A stretch of DNA of 64,000 bases, from assembly GCA_022495005.1 (NCBI GenBank), contig JAGYXB010000557.1:434001-498000 (forward strand), read 5' to 3'. The position numbers and the translations under genes were made by a program. Of this stretch, positions 1-11,911 are shown in pieces. The DNA comes from Rhyacophila brunnea (Eukaryota; Arthropoda; Insecta; Trichoptera; Rhyacophilidae). Numbering within the stretch: the first letter of the stretch is position 1; every line of letters starts with the position of its first letter. The notes under the pieces are model-generated. The model was not told the DNA's origin, searched no databases, and worked only from the letters and a program-made list of their open reading frames with translations.

Positions 1-150
1 TATTAATAATAACTCAACTATTATAATATATAATTTTTCTCGAGGTACAAAATAGATTCTGCAATGCAACGCAGACTAGTAAATGACGGATGAGTAGAGA
101 AAGAATTAAAACTGTATGTGATATATACAAGGATCTTCCACTCCTTATAC

Positions 151-730
151 CAGTGATGAAGGGTGGAGGTAGGCAGTCAAGATCCGATACAAATAATGCA
201 TACTAAACTTTGTCAGCCATATGTAATTTGTTTTCATTGAAATAAGACTAAAATTTACAAATGGTGTTGGTTAGTTTTTATAATGCAATTAACTCCTGCA
301 ACCTGCAACACTAAGCCATCATAAATAATTGTCAAAAAATACTCGTCTATCTATGAAAAATCTAAAATTATGCAATTAAATCGTACATTACTTTGGATAT
401 GTTATAGATAGAATAATATTTTTTTTATATAAGTAGTATAGTTTGATTTAGGCAGGGCTTAATGAATTAAAAAAAATGAACATGTAATATGTATTCTTAA
501 TCCAACAAAAACAAATAAGTATATATAAAAAAGTGTGCACAATTTTGTCGTACGCCCAAAGTATACCAAAACTATTATGGTTTAGTTTAGGCAGGGTTTA
601 ATTGATTTTCAAATAGTAACCAACACAAGTAAATTGTAGTCTTAGTTCAATAAAAACAAATACGTATCACTAAAAAAGTTTAATGTCCACCATTTATGGC
701 GAATCTTAACAGCCTATCTCCACCCTTTAC
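151..730 (+). mobile_element. TIR element family 1, copy 1 (decayed right end)
   Basis: About 580 bp that aligns along its length with 26543-27143: both begin CAGTG(A/G)(T/C)GAAGGGT followed by GAGGTAGGC, share the internal landmarks of a GTTAGTTTTTA stretch and repeated TTCAATAAAAACAAATA-like tracts, and end with CTTAACAGCCTA. The right terminal repeat breaks off after CCCTTTAC, so the outer CGCCACTG is lost. No transposase. Both copies are preceded by TATAC. Non-autonomous DNA element; the superfamily is unproven, CAGTGGCG ends being common in hAT elements. Confidence 0.7.
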
Positions 731-974
731 ATATAAAAGTGCTTTGGTTAAGATAGGTGGAACATACGAAATGAATAAGTGGCTCCAGAATATAGTCAAA
801 GAAATTCATTGGATGCCCGTTGGTGATGAGATCCGTCAGACATCAGCGTGTTCCTGGTGGTGGGTGACTGGAACGAAGTAGTGAATGACCGAGTGTTATT
901 GAGGTGAAGAATTGAGAAGACCAGAGCTTGACTCGGTCTATAATAGCATCAAGTAAGAAGAGAAAAAATATGAA

Positions 975-2271
975 TACATAGGTTGCCGTTTATATTTCGG
1001 GAATTTGCAACACTGGTGTTGCTAGGTGCAATTTGACTTCTGTATTTTAAAGTTTGACATTTTTAAGGGCAAAAGTACTCAGAACGTTTTAACAAACGGA
1101 CGCTTTTTGTTTTTTTTTTAAATTCATTTGAAAATTTTATCTCGGCCAAAAAATGGAATTAACTCGTGAAAATTTTCTTGCGATTATTTTTAACAACTTT
1201 CGACGTAGATTAACAGGGGAACAGTGCATCGCTGAACTTAATGCTTTATATGGAGATAAAGCACCATCAAAAACTACGGTATATCGCTGATTTAGCGAAT
1301 TTTATCGTGGCTGTCGTTCACTCACAGACGACCCGCGTGAAGGTCGTCCAAAATCAGTTGTTTCTATAGAAAACATCGATGCTGTGCGTGAACTGATAAT
1401 GCAAAATCGTCATTTGACATACCGTAAGAATGAGGCATTTTTGGGCATTAGTAACACTAGCGTATATATGATCTTGCATGAATATTTAGATGTAAGAAAG
1501 CTATGTTCGCGTTGGATCCCGCATAATTTGACAATCGCACAAAAAGAGGCGCGTGTCGATTGGTGCAATGAAATGCTCAACAAAATACGATCGAGGTGCT
1601 TCAAAAATCGTTAATAGGATTTTTACAGGTGACGAATCTTAGATCTATGCGTATGAGCCCGAAAATAAACAGCAGTCGACCGTATGGGTCTTCCAAAATG
1701 AGTTTAAACCAACAAAATTTGCTCGCGCTCGAAGCACTTCGAAGCAAATGGTCGCCTGTTTATTCAGAAAAACGGGCCATTTCGCAACTGTACCTTTAGA
1801 GAATCATAGAACAGTCAATTCTGAATGGAACACAACGATTTTTTTTCCAGAAGTTTTTGGTGAAATAAGGAAAAGCAACTGTCGGCGTCAAATCATCCTT
1901 TATCAAGACAATGCGAGCTCTCACACATCGGCTCAAACAAGCGCCTATTTGAGTACTCAAAACATCAAATTGATGGGTCATCCGCCGTACAGACCCGAGT
2001 TGGCACCAAATGATTTCTTTTTATTCCCGACAGCCAAAGATAAATTGCGTGGTCAACGATTTTCTACACCAGAAGAGGTTGATGCATTCAAAAACCATGT
2101 TTTGAAGTTACCTTCTACAAAGTGGCAAAAATGCTTTCCAGATTGGTTCAAACGCATGGAAAAGTGTATAAATTGTCGTGGAGAATATTTTGAAAAACAA
2201 TAAAACTGTTTTTATTGTAAAAAAATTCGTTTTTGTTTGTTATTCCCGAAATATAAACGGCTATCCTCGTA
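975..2271 (+). mobile_element. Mariner element 1 with TA target duplication
   Basis: A full-length mariner of 1293 bp (977-2269) flanked by TA at 975-976 and 2270-2271. The terminal inverted repeats share GCCGTTTATATTTCGGGAA; the outer ten or so bases differ between ends, the right end reading inward from CGAGGATA. Length and TA duplication are those of the IS630-Tc1-mariner superfamily. The transposase inside is broken, so the element cannot move itself. Confidence 0.93.
1153..2203 (+). pseudogene. Mariner transposase, inactivated
   Basis: Starts MELTRENFLAI and follows a D34D mariner transposase to EYFEKQ and a TAA at 2201-2203. The N-terminal helix-turn-helix part is followed by the catalytic core: first aspartate in FTGDES, second in YQDNASSH, third in ELAPND with 34 residues between the last two. 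Three lesions are visible: TGA at 1288-1290 where tryptophan is usual (YRWFSEF-type motif), one extra A in the A-run at 1582-1585 that shifts the frame, and TAG at 1640-1642 replacing the tryptophan of DESW. YSPDL, normally well conserved, reads YRPEL. Sits inside the TIR pair 977-2269. Confidence 0.92.
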
Positions 2272-3032
2272 ATAAATAATTTAACTTGTTATTCATATAA
2301 AAAGTAAAATTGTATTATTCTGAGTTTATCCTATACTTAGTCTAGTTTTTGTAGTTAAATATCTTAAAATATATACATACATTTTATATAATGAATAGCG
2401 TTGTAAACATATTATTATTTATTATTACGAATATCAAATTAATTTTACAACATCGCATACGTATTATTTCATGAAAATAATTTAGCCACCGTGTATGAAA
2501 ATACTAAGATTCGCCTATGTACTTAATATCATCTCTGATATTGTTTTATTCTCCAAGTTTCCATTGTAAGACCAGTATGTTTTCCATGAAGATTTAACCA
2601 TGTCTATGCGATGATTTCAGATGAAATATACTTACGGGTATTCGTATAATATTATAAGGCTCAACGCGTTTCTATTGTTCAGATTATATTCACGTAATAA
2701 TATTCCTACGAACCCCTTAATTACGCTAAGCTATCATAATGTATTCAGATAGTATACATACCTAGTAAAGCACGTCATGATATAATATAAAAAAAATGAT
2801 GCAGGTTATAAATAAATTATTGAAGAAGGATACCTAAATTACAACTTTATGTATAATTTAAAACAAGTCTAAAAGAGGTATTGGTTACACCGAATTATCT
2901 AATGAGATTAAATTTAGGTTAATATTTATGTGCTTAGACTACAACATGTTGACAATAATTACACAATAATAAATAGGTATGTTTTACTCTATGAATGAAA
3001 ATAAAAATATATAATTCATATTTAAATGAATT

Positions 3033-3048
3033 CATATATATATATATA
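3033..3048. repeat. (AT)n microsatellite at RTE junction
   Basis: Short run of AT dinucleotides immediately left of the truncated RTE remnant. Confidence 0.8.
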
Positions 3049-3051
3049 AAT

Positions 3052-3450
3052 GGCTGCGAGACGTGGACCCTCAACACGAGAGATGTCCAAAGGCTAAGAG
3101 TCGCACAGCGAGACATGGAGAGGTGTATGTTGGGCATCACGTGAAAGGACCGTAAGAGAAACGAATGGGTTAGGAAGCAGACAGGAGTACGCGATGTAAT
3201 AGACGCTGCCAAACAGCTGAAATGGAGATGGACAGTGCACATTGCTCGCCGAAAGGACGGCCGCTGAACAAATGCCGTCATCCAGTGGTACCCAAGGGGC
3301 ACAAAACGGCCACAGGGTCGCCCTAAAAGCCGCTGGATTGACGAACTGGTAAAGTTCGGCGGAAATACGTGGCAGCGAACGACACAGGATCGAGAGAGTT
3401 GGAAGAAACTTGGGGAGGCCTTCATCCAGCAGTGGATTGACCCCGGCTGA
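3052..3450 (+). pseudogene. RTE-type non-LTR retrotransposon, C-terminal remnant
   Basis: 133 codons beginning GCETWTLNTRDVQRL and ending FIQQWIDPG, TGA at 3448. This is the tail after the reverse transcriptase domain in RTE-clade elements, with the typical LKWRW, HIARRKDGR, WYPRG and KRPQGRPKSRW blocks. Two in-frame TGA codons (after MLGIT and after RRKDGR) disable it. The 5' part is missing, as expected for target-primed truncation. A short TGATGGTGAT tail follows, and TAAATGAAT occurs just before the AT microsatellite at 3033-3048 and again at 3462, which could be a target-site duplication. An antisense open frame over 2934-3473 is a shadow. Confidence 0.88.
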
Positions 3451-3755
3451 TGATGGTGATATAAATGAATCACATTCTAAAGCCGGGTACTCATAAGCGA
3501 GTCGTTACTTTAACGTCCCAGACTCTGTAACCAATTCTAGATGCGAAATAATTATTTATTATGCTTGTGAACTAATTATTTGGTGTCCATACAGTTACTG
3601 TATCTGCATCGGTCACAGTTACGACTCGTTAGTGAGTACATGGCTTTAAGTATTTTAATTTGGAATATTTTACTACACACATACCACACTAGCGTCAACT
3701 TCGGTAGTTTTGACAGAAAATAAGTCATAGTCCGAGCGAAATAAAGCGATGCAAA

Positions 3756-4185
3756 CAGGGTTTCCCAAACTTTTCTTGCGATGGAATACTTCTCAAATCC
3801 TGAATTTTTAACGGAACACCTAGTTTATTTTGTAGGATAGGTAAATAAAACATAACGCATAAAGATATAAGTGGATGAAGCTCTTAATAAATTCGATGAT
3901 GTATTGTCCTTTATTTGAAAATCTTCTTGACATGTCCACAATATTAGTTAGAAAGTAAAATTCTTATATCTGGTGTGGCGTCAATTCTGTTCCTGGACTC
4001 GACTGACTTCGTTGCAGAACAATAAAAAAATCTTTCTAGGCATAAATATGTCATGGTAAACGGAAGTAAAACAATAACAGTTTCTTTTGACGCACTGGGG
4101 TACTCTTCTCGTAAATTTGAGGAACACCTACTCACTTTCCACGGAATACCAGTGTACATAGTTTGGGAAACCCTAGGAAACCCTG
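3756..4185 (-). mobile_element. hAT element, internally deleted, 3' end retained
   Basis: Left end CAGGGTTTCCCAAAC; right end, read inward, gives CAGGGTTTC and then again GGGTTTCCCAAAC, so the right terminus seems partly duplicated. CAGGG(T)TTCCCAAAC ends are typical of hAT elements. The interior encodes on the minus strand the C-terminus of a hAT transposase. I do not find a matching 8-bp target duplication (left GATGCAAA, right CTAGTAGA), so the boundaries are approximate. Confidence 0.6.
3944..4159 (-). pseudogene. hAT transposase C-terminal fragment
   Basis: 71 codons on the minus strand ending ESRNRIDATPDIRILLSN. The RNR(I/L)DATPD(I/L)RI-LS motif with a preceding ATKS is the hallmark near the C-terminus of ZBED-like hAT transposases (the dimerisation region usually read as KTK-RNRL---DLR-ALS). 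The frame stops right after LLSN, and everything upstream, including the BED finger and catalytic core, is gone. Lies between the two hAT-like ends of 3756-4185. Confidence 0.6.
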
Positions 4186-6936
4186 CTAGTAGACGTAAGT
4201 GAGGTCGGAAATAAAAAATCTAACAATAATCAAATTCATGTCCACTAAACGAAGTCACATATACGCAGATTCATGGTTAAATTGCTCCATTATAATCAAG
4301 TATCTCTAATTATCATACTAATATATAGGGATTAGGCCATTCAGATCATTCAATGGTCGACTTCACAACAGTTCTCTATGGATCTCCACTCAAAGCTCTC
4401 ACTGTCCAGTTGACCATACACTGCCTCTATACACTTTTCTTGACTTGATACAACATATACCTTAATAATATATAGTTACTTCAAACAATATAATATAATA
4501 ATTAAAATAAAACACTATATACCAAATTCAGTAAATAATATCATATAAGCAGTTTTGTTTTCTCATAAAGGCATTCTTAAATGATTTATTGAACACAAAC
4601 ATGAAAACTAATTAACACAAATACAATAACGCTGTTTGTTAATAAAAATCTTTCAAGTCATGTATCGTTATTTATTTTTATTGCATTGTTCTTATATACA
4701 ATCACAAAAAAATATATATGAAATTTCACGTAGGTACTCATTTTCATCACGAAAACCAATCTTAGTCAAGCAATACACGAATGTTACAAAAAAACAATTA
4801 CGAACAACACGGAACACGATTATTATGTAGTTCCTTTATGTTAGCTATCCTTCGTAGAATCTTTTGCCATGTTAGATTTTTTCACGTGATAAGAATCTCC
4901 TGTATTGATCATTGTATAAAGGAAAATCGTTACATGCTTCGTTTTATTGTTCCCAAATGGAATCTTTGTTTATGTAAGATATTAAACTGTATCGGGATAT
5001 GTAATAATGATGCTTTTGTATTGTGTTTCTTCTTGCAAAACTATTTTGTTTAAGGTATCACTACATTAATCTCGCAAAGCTTTCGCCAAAGATATTAAAC
5101 AAATGTCATTAATATATTAGAATATGAATAGTAAATAAGTCATACATCTAATTAGATAAGCTCTTTAATATATTTGCTACAGTACGGAACTTGCCCAGCA
5201 GTTTATGTAAATTAACAAAACAAAAGCTTTATTACCATGTATAAAAAGCACACACTATCGTGAAAAACAAATAGGTAAGACAGATTCACAATTTGTTAGA
5301 CATACTTATAAAAAATAGCCATATTATAAATCAAACTCATACACACACATGTGCATATATTATATTATAAAATAATAAACTACCTTTTTTATCAAACGAA
5401 TAATTTACATGATTTAAGAATGTAACATTCTTTATTTAACATTAAATAATTTGAAAACACTTTTGAGAAATATATACCCACCATAGCTTACATAGATAGT
5501 AGTCAGAGCACATGTGCCTAATGTTTGAATCTCGCTGATTTTTCTTTCAAAAAGATTTTTTCTAGTGGTTCTTATATTTCTCACAACTTCCTTCTTTAAT
5601 CATTACGGTGCATGGGTTAAATGCGTCTCCGTCTCAGGAAGGAATGAGCACTTAAAACCACTTCTTTTAGACATGTTTATAGCGTCATGGAAGGCGGTTG
5701 TGCATATCCACGGTTGTACATATAATATGACGAGTGGTGGTGGGAACCTAGGTAGGAAAATATGTACTTATCTAACCAAACCTAACCTAACTTAAGCGTC
5801 AATAGATACAGAATCTGACTGTGAATAATTTAAGTACCTACCTCGTGAATAATTCTATTAAGGTTCAATCATTAACAAGAAATTTGCAAGACCATTATCA
5901 ACTGACTTCTAAACAATGTTATATTGATTTATAATACAATCCAAATCTAATATAAAGTTAAGGCGAGCAAGCAATCACGCGGAGTCAGAGTATCAAAAAC
6001 AAGGGCCTGAGGTTACTTTGCAGACGACTCAAATCAAATTTACTTGAACCTTTATAATATTATACGGACAAAGTAAAAATAATCTCGGCAAATAAAGTGA
6101 ACGGATATTTTCAAGAATTAGATTATCGTCTTACGAAATTCTATTGAAACACACAATAATGTGTCGTTAATAATGACTTAACTAATTTTATAATGTAATA
6201 TAAAGGTATTATATTGAAAAAACATATTTCTTCCTAGCGACAAGCGGCGATTTTGTCTGCGCGAAATAAGAAAATAAAAAGTCAACAATTAAGAACTAAA
6301 CTGATTCGATTTTTTTTTCAAATTTATACAATGGTTTGATCAACTTCTTCACGCTTCTTGAATATTACCTACGTATATTGTATAAAACTCGAATGAAATG
6401 ACGCACTCGACATCGGTTGGGTGTAGGAGCTCGCCCCTTCACTCTCACCTCACCACACTACTTTACCGCTGCTATATGACCACGTTACCTACTCGTAATT
6501 ATTTTCGAGAAGATTTATCTTAACCAAAATGTAGCTCTATTGAATTGGTAACAACAATGCAGTCATGAACTGTGCACGTCTCATGAATAAATATTTGAGT
6601 AGTAATATTTGAGTTATGATCATATTTTTTGCTTAGATACCTATCGTGTAAATAGTCAAAGCGCTGATCAAAAGGTACCTACATATTTAGAAAACACAAA
6701 ATAAAAGTATTTCTTAGATTATAAGAAAATCATAATAGTTTATGATAACATTATAATGTCCAATAAAATATTATTCTTTCAATAATTACAATTAATGTAT
6801 ATAAAATGATTGAATACCCAGCTTATTTAGAAAAAAGATATTGGTTTCAATATTAATAATTGTTACTAATTATTTATGTTAAAATATTACCACTAGATAA
6901 TATAATATTATTAACAAACTTTTTTCTTCTTTTCAG

Positions 6937-6988
6937 AAAAACAAAGATCTGATGTCTGATTTGCTGGCCAATTGTAAAATAAAAAATG
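6937..6988 (+). CDS. Epac: Epac exon a: end of first cAMP-binding domain
   Basis: A 52-bp exon preceded by a strong acceptor (TTTTTTCTTCTTTTCAG) and followed by a strong donor (G|GTGAGTT). It reads KNKDLMSDLLANCKIKN plus the first base of a glycine codon. This resembles the helix that closes the first cAMP domain in vertebrate Epac2, where a K--QYMAGLLA-type sequence follows the FKALWE motif. It ends in phase 1, and the next exon at 26186 opens with the two missing bases, giving a clean Gly codon. The upstream part of the domain is not in the window. The call rests on two splice sites, the phase match and short similarity; there is no domain-length match here. Confidence 0.75.
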
Positions 6989-7662
6989 GTGAGTTCATTA
7001 TATTTAATTAAACATATTGTATTTTTTGACAAGTATTTTGATTTTATCCAATAAAAGACTTTTTATATTTATTAGTTTTTAATATTTTAATAAACGATTT
7101 CATTCGTATTTTTTGTGTTTGAACAGCTTAATTTTGATTGACTTACTTGTTAAAATTTGATTTAAATACTTTTGAATATAAAAATATTTATAATTCTTTT
7201 TAGTGATTTTTAGTTTTACAATTATTTTAAAATTCTGTAAAAAATAACATTAAAAAATTCTGGATATTTAATAAAATAATTACATAAAAAGTAATAGTGT
7301 AAAGTTTTCAGACTGTCTGGAAAGGTTGATAGGTACTCATTCAATAAGAGTTTTAATTTAATAAGTAAACTAATAAAGTCTATCTCTAAATAAGTACATT
7401 AAAATTATCTTTTAAATGTTATAGTTTTGTTTTCATTATTTGATAGATTTTAAATACTGTGATATAAAAAAAAATATTTTATAATTAACTATTTCTTTTA
7501 TTCAAACGAATAATTCACAAGATTTACGAGTATATCATTCTGATTATTGAACATTATATAATGTTCAAAAAAAATATTATTTAGAAACTCTCTATTAAAC
7601 TGAACAGTTTATTCGTCATAATACACTAAACCATAAGACTACCATCTGAACCCCTTAAAACA

Positions 7663-7740
7663 GCGATTTCCAAACTGGGGGGCGCGCCTTCCTGGGGAGG
7701 CGCGGACTGTTGCAAAGGGAGGCGCGAAAAGTTTAACACA
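7663..7740 (+). mobile_element. hAT-like terminal sequence
   Basis: CAGCGATTTCCAAACTGGGG followed by GGCGCGCC and repeated GGAGGCGCG. This is the common arthropod hAT end (CAG-GATT-CCAAACTGGGG). I find no matching right end downstream, so it is a solo or truncated terminus. Module copy A begins about 150 bp further on. Confidence 0.45.
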
Positions 7741-7887
7741 GGCTTGCAGTTTGCAAGTGCATAGTTTATAAAACGGCAGCTAGTTATAAACTACATAAAA
7801 AACAGTCCTATAAAAGTTAGGTCGTTTGAAAACCTGTATGAAGATATGGAGACTAATTTTATTATTCCTCATTTCTATACTATTGTC

Positions 7888-8030
7888 TATGGCCCCCACA
7901 AGAGGGGTGGGGGTTGACAAGGATCCAGTCTGAGGGCCCGGCGTTGCAGACCGACCAGTTAAGTGAGATAAACACACACCAAAAATTAGTTATAATAGTA
8001 AAAAAATTCGCTGGCGCTGTTTCGGTTACA
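7888..8030 (+). repeat. CATGGCCCCC module, copy A
   Basis: Shares with 19871-20246 and 37212-37531 an ATGGCCCCCACA start, a TCTGAGGGCCCGG block, the string AGTGAGATAAACACAC and, further in, TAATAGTAAAAAAATTCGC followed by a GGCGCT box. Only the left part is clear; the GGGCCC-rich right end present in the other copies is missing. An antisense open frame here (7780-7977) is accidental. Confidence 0.65.
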
Positions 8031-8699
8031 GAATATTAAAATTTTATAATAATATAATATGTGTCTGTGTGATACAATTTGATGTCATTGTGTGGTGCGT
8101 GTGATTGATGATAATACACATGTAGAATTTTATTTTATAATTATTTGTGGTGTATTTCCTGACTAATAAAAATGCCTATATGGAAACAAAAACCTTTGTT
8201 CAATTTTGGTTGAATCGAACTGAAAAATAATATAATACTTTGTTAAAAAAAGCAATGCAAGTACCTAGGTACTGCTACCATTCGTAACACCATATTTATG
8301 CGAAACGGAATTTTCTGCATTAGATGATTATATATTGAAGTTATATAATTATATAAGAATTGTAGAACGGAAATACCTAACGGGTTTGGAGTAACAGGCA
8401 ACTGATCTCGAGTGTGAAAGAATATGGAATAAACTTAAACACGTGTCAAGAATACGCCATTTTTAACATTTCTTTCGTTCTGACAACTGCTCTTGGTTTG
8501 TGTACTGACGATCATTCAATATTGGTGTATTTGAAGATTACAACACACACTATTGCACGTCTATAATGTGTATAGGACACTCACACATTCAAAACATTGC
8601 TTCAAAATGTAGTGTATTGGGGTATATCCTATCTGAATTATATTTATTAATCTGTTCTGTGGACATATAGTTATTGGTTAATTCGCTATGATCAAAACG

Positions 8700-8775
8700 T
8701 ATTGTCAAGGTGGTTAAATCTCGTAAAGCACATTGACCGGAATCTAATGGATGTGGGTTATAGTCCCGCCCGCCA
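8700..8775 (+). repeat. tRNA-like SINE head (weak)
   Basis: A GC-rich block in AT-rich DNA reading GGATGTGGGTTATAGTCCCGC, which resembles a B box (GGTTCRANTCC) with AAGGTGGTTAAATC about 45 bp upstream as a possible A box. It does not fold as a functional tRNA that I can see. Likely the head of a decayed tRNA-derived SINE. Confidence 0.3.
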
Positions 8776-10239
8776 CCATAAAATGTTTAAAATATTTTTT
8801 CTATGTACACTTTTAATGTATTCCAAATTATGTAGGTAAGTGCAAAATATTAAAACGAAATAAGTACTTAGATTCATGGTTTATTTGAAAAGTTTATTGA
8901 TAAATTTACGATATAAACATTGTAAATTATTAATTGGTGAAAGACTTCAATAGCTCACTGCCCAGACACGCAATAAATTTTGTTTTGTTTGCAAAAAAAT
9001 GGACCAATTAAAATTTTGAAAGACTTATTTGAAGTAAAAAGTGAATACATCACAGTTTTTTTTAAACAAATGTGAAAATAGCAGTTAGTTGATTCATTGT
9101 AATCAACTTTGGAAAAAGGCTTTTATGAAAAATACTGCAATTGTTATAAATCCACGAAATTCGACAATAAATTCTATAGATGTCAGTGAATTGAATTGAT
9201 AATCAATTATTGAAAAAACCAAATTGTAGGAGGGAAAATCTAGAAGTCAGTAAATTTTATCAACCAGATATCTATGAGAGTATAATTTATTATCAAATTT
9301 TATGGTATGGGAGGTGGAGATAATATGACACAAATTTTATCAACGAAGCCACTGTCAATACAATTTTAAATTTATCGTCAAAAGTATTATTTATCTTGTA
9401 AACCAGTTTGGTCATCAGAAATTTTCAGCAAAATTTAGTTGTGAGAATGATTGTTCTAATTATTTATAACAAATATTTAACACCTACGTGTTATTTGAAT
9501 TATTGTGTTATTTTTATTGCGCCTTTGTAAATTTGATGAATTTATTTAATATCGGAGTTATAATCTATTTCTAGAATTTGTCTGCTTAGAATCTTCCAGT
9601 CGGACTACACATAAATTGCCCATCTATCTTCTACGGCATCAAATTACCATCGTACCAATTTATAAAAAAAAATACTTGGGTTTATCGACACTACATAAAT
9701 ATTTATCGTCTATATAACTTATGTTGTCTAATAAATTTTATATTCAACAGTTTTTCATATCAAAAATCAAATTATTATAATAATATGTGTATCTTAAACG
9801 TTGGTTATTAAAAAAAATCTTATTCAAAATATAAGCCAATTTAATCTGAGAAAATTCATCTACACAATTAAAATACTATCTTTAAGTATAAAGAGAATCT
9901 GAAATAATAAAATACATAGTCAAAGCGTTATTAAATGGTTTTTGAAATTTGACAGCAAAGAAGTAGGGACCGAGAATAATGAAATAAACTACGGGAGGAT
10001 TTCATTCACCGGAGTGTCGACCACTAAAATATTGTATTTAAAGAATATTAAAATTATTATGTTTAACTTAGTGGTAATGTACAATATTCTAAATACTTAA
10101 AAATTTCCAACATTTAAAATTTTATACTTATTTAGTTAATAATAATATTTTACGGTCGTTTAATATGTATATTAAAACTGGTATATAAACGAGAATTAAC
10201 AGTGTATTATTTCTCAGTTAGATTGATTACCATTGATCA

Positions 10240-10300
10240 ATGTTTATAGTGCCTGAAGATGCCAAAAGGCGAAAGCCGAGTTGCAAGAAATAACACAAAT
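10240..10300 (+). ncRNA. Hammerhead-like motif, possible Penelope-type element trace
   Basis: CTGAAGA (10253-10259), a GCC/GGC stem closed by AAAA (10261-10270), then GAAA (10271-10274). CUGANGA, stem II and GAAA are the three core pieces of a hammerhead ribozyme, and CCTGAAGATG...CGAAA blocks are common in the terminal regions of Penelope-like elements. Stem II is only three pairs with one unpaired base, and I could not confirm stems I and III, so activity is doubtful. No reverse transcriptase is seen nearby. Confidence 0.3.
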
Positions 10301-10929
10301 GGAATAAAATATAACTTTAATCAAATAGAAAGTAAATACAAATTCCATCGAGCATCGTCAATCAATAGTTTATTTTTTTATTGCACGATAATGATTTATT
10401 TTATGTTTAAATTGTAGACATCCAAAGATTTTATGGATCGGTGTAATTAGATTGTTTTAAAAATAAAATAAATTAATATAGGTACTTGAAGTAAAAATTA
10501 CACAAATATCATTAGCCAGTGGTCTTCGTAGACCTATTTTACGGTACGCCTGTCTTAATCGAACCTTTTATCATTATTTTGTAAGTAAAACAAAACGAAT
10601 CGTCAGTTTTCTCCAGGGTAAACTGAAAAGGGTACGATTTCAATTGGATTGAGTCGGTCTTCGTCAATTTATAAACGAGATTTAAATTTTCCTTTGAATA
10701 AGCGATTACTTTATGGTAAACCATTATTAAATTTGTTTAATTTAATATTATTTAAAACTTGTTACTGTTTGTCCTTGTATTATAAATAATCTCTATCATC
10801 TCTAATACATTATCAAAGACAAGTAGTAACATTTATCTGGTTCAATAATAATTCAAACAATAATTGAATCGTGGTTACTTACATAGTAAAGACATTTTAT
10901 TAAACTGTAGTAGTACCTATTTACGTGCG

Positions 10930-11010
10930 TTTTCTACTCAAGGTGGGAGCGTTTGGTGATGGGCTGTTTATAAAGCCGCGGGTTCAATCCGATGACATTG
11001 CAAAAATAAT
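10930..11010 (+). repeat. tRNA-like SINE head (weak)
   Basis: AAGCCGCGGGTTCAATCCGATG contains a good B box (GGTTCAATCC) with GGGAGCGTTTGGTGATGGG upstream. The flanks do not extend into the SINE body found at 11191, so this is a separate, decayed tRNA-derived head. Confidence 0.35.
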
Positions 11011-11190
11011 ATTTTTTTTAATGTGTGTTTAATCCAATAATTCAAGGATGCAATAAGTTGTACAAATAACTAACAGATATATTTCTATGGAACCACTATA
11101 ATATGCTCCGTTCAGGATGCGAAAATGTTAATTAATTTTTTTAAATAAATTTTATTGAATTTAAGTTTACGTGTCATATTATTTAATGCC

Positions 11191-11427
11191 CACGGTAGCC
11201 GCGCAGCTTAAGCGTTGGAGTATCATGTCGCGAGTCTCAGGTTCAAATCCTGGGTCTGGCAAGTACACATATTGTTTTTCAATTTGTGTGTGAGTCAGGG
11301 TATGGACCTAATAGGTTGAGCAAGTGGCTGACATCCATTTCTCGTAAAAACAAAATCTGTTAATACAAACCTCTACTCTGTGGAGGCTCATATGATCCTA
11401 TTAGGATCTGACATGGTCGAAAAAAAA
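11191..11427 (+). mobile_element. tRNA-derived SINE family A, copy 1
   Basis: Begins with a tRNA-related head (GGTAGCCGCGCAGCTTAAGCG; B box GGTTCAAATCC at 11240-11250), then a body with GAGTCAGGGTATGG, CATCCATTTCTCGTAAAAAC, CTGTGGAGGCTCATA and GATCTGACATGGTC, and ends in an A8 run. The body is shared with 39709-39900 and, more distantly, 41990-42195. An RNA polymerase III promoter is expected in the head. The first 60 bp do not fold into a full tRNA. Confidence 0.8.
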
Positions 11428-11887
11428 TATTTTATTATAATTTTAAAAACAAAATAAATTACTTAACAATAAAAACGTACATAAAAAACCTCTCGAATAG
11501 GATAGATATGACCCAACAGAATAGATCTCTACTCAATGTGCCCCACCAAAGTTTGAAAGTATACGAAAATATGAAAGCATAGATAGGTATTACAAATTCA
11601 GACACTTAATAAAATATTTTATCTTTAGATAAAAATAAATCTTTTAAGAATTCAGCTCTCTTAAAATGACGCCTATGTGATTAAATGCTTCTGATACTAG
11701 TATATTGAATCATATAAACTATAAATAATGTTGGGAATTGTGGATGGTTTTGAGGATCGTAAATAAGCAACGTAGTTTTAATATACGATTAACTTTATTT
11801 ATATTAAACTGCATGAATATTATTATACAGAAAGATTACATTTTATATGCGCGTGTAACAAATAACCGATGAGAACTGACTAGTATC

Positions 11888-11911
11888 ACGCCGCACACAC
11901 AGGTGCGGCGT
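11888..11911. repeat. Short GC-rich stem-loop
   Basis: Nine perfect pairs ACGCCGCAC / GTGCGGCGT around a 6-base loop in AT-rich DNA. Function unknown; possibly a MITE relic. Confidence 0.4.

Larger units (their letters stand above)
1..6936. other. Sequence upstream of first visible Epac exon
   Basis: No host exon recognised. It is either Epac intron or 5' flank; the 52-bp exon at 6937 begins in the middle of a domain, so at least one upstream exon exists, probably left of the window. Identified contents are a TIR element (151-730), mariner 977-2269, an RTE tail 3052-3450 and a hAT remnant 3756-4185. The stretches 2272-3051 and 4190-6936 are AT-rich and I see no gene in them. Short open frames at 4636-5053 and 5565-5795 resemble nothing I know and have no coding character. 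Confidence 0.6.

Noticed and set aside
2934..3473. 179-codon minus-strand open frame
   Set aside because: Antisense shadow of the RTE remnant, which is recognisable on the + strand.
5773..5795. CCTAA-like telomeric repeat (AACCAAACCTAACCTAACTT)
   Set aside because: Only about two exact insect-type TTAGG units in reverse; too short for an interstitial telomere.
11191..11260. Functional tRNA gene
   Set aside because: Has A- and B-box-like motifs but no complete cloverleaf or acceptor stem, and continues into a SINE body.
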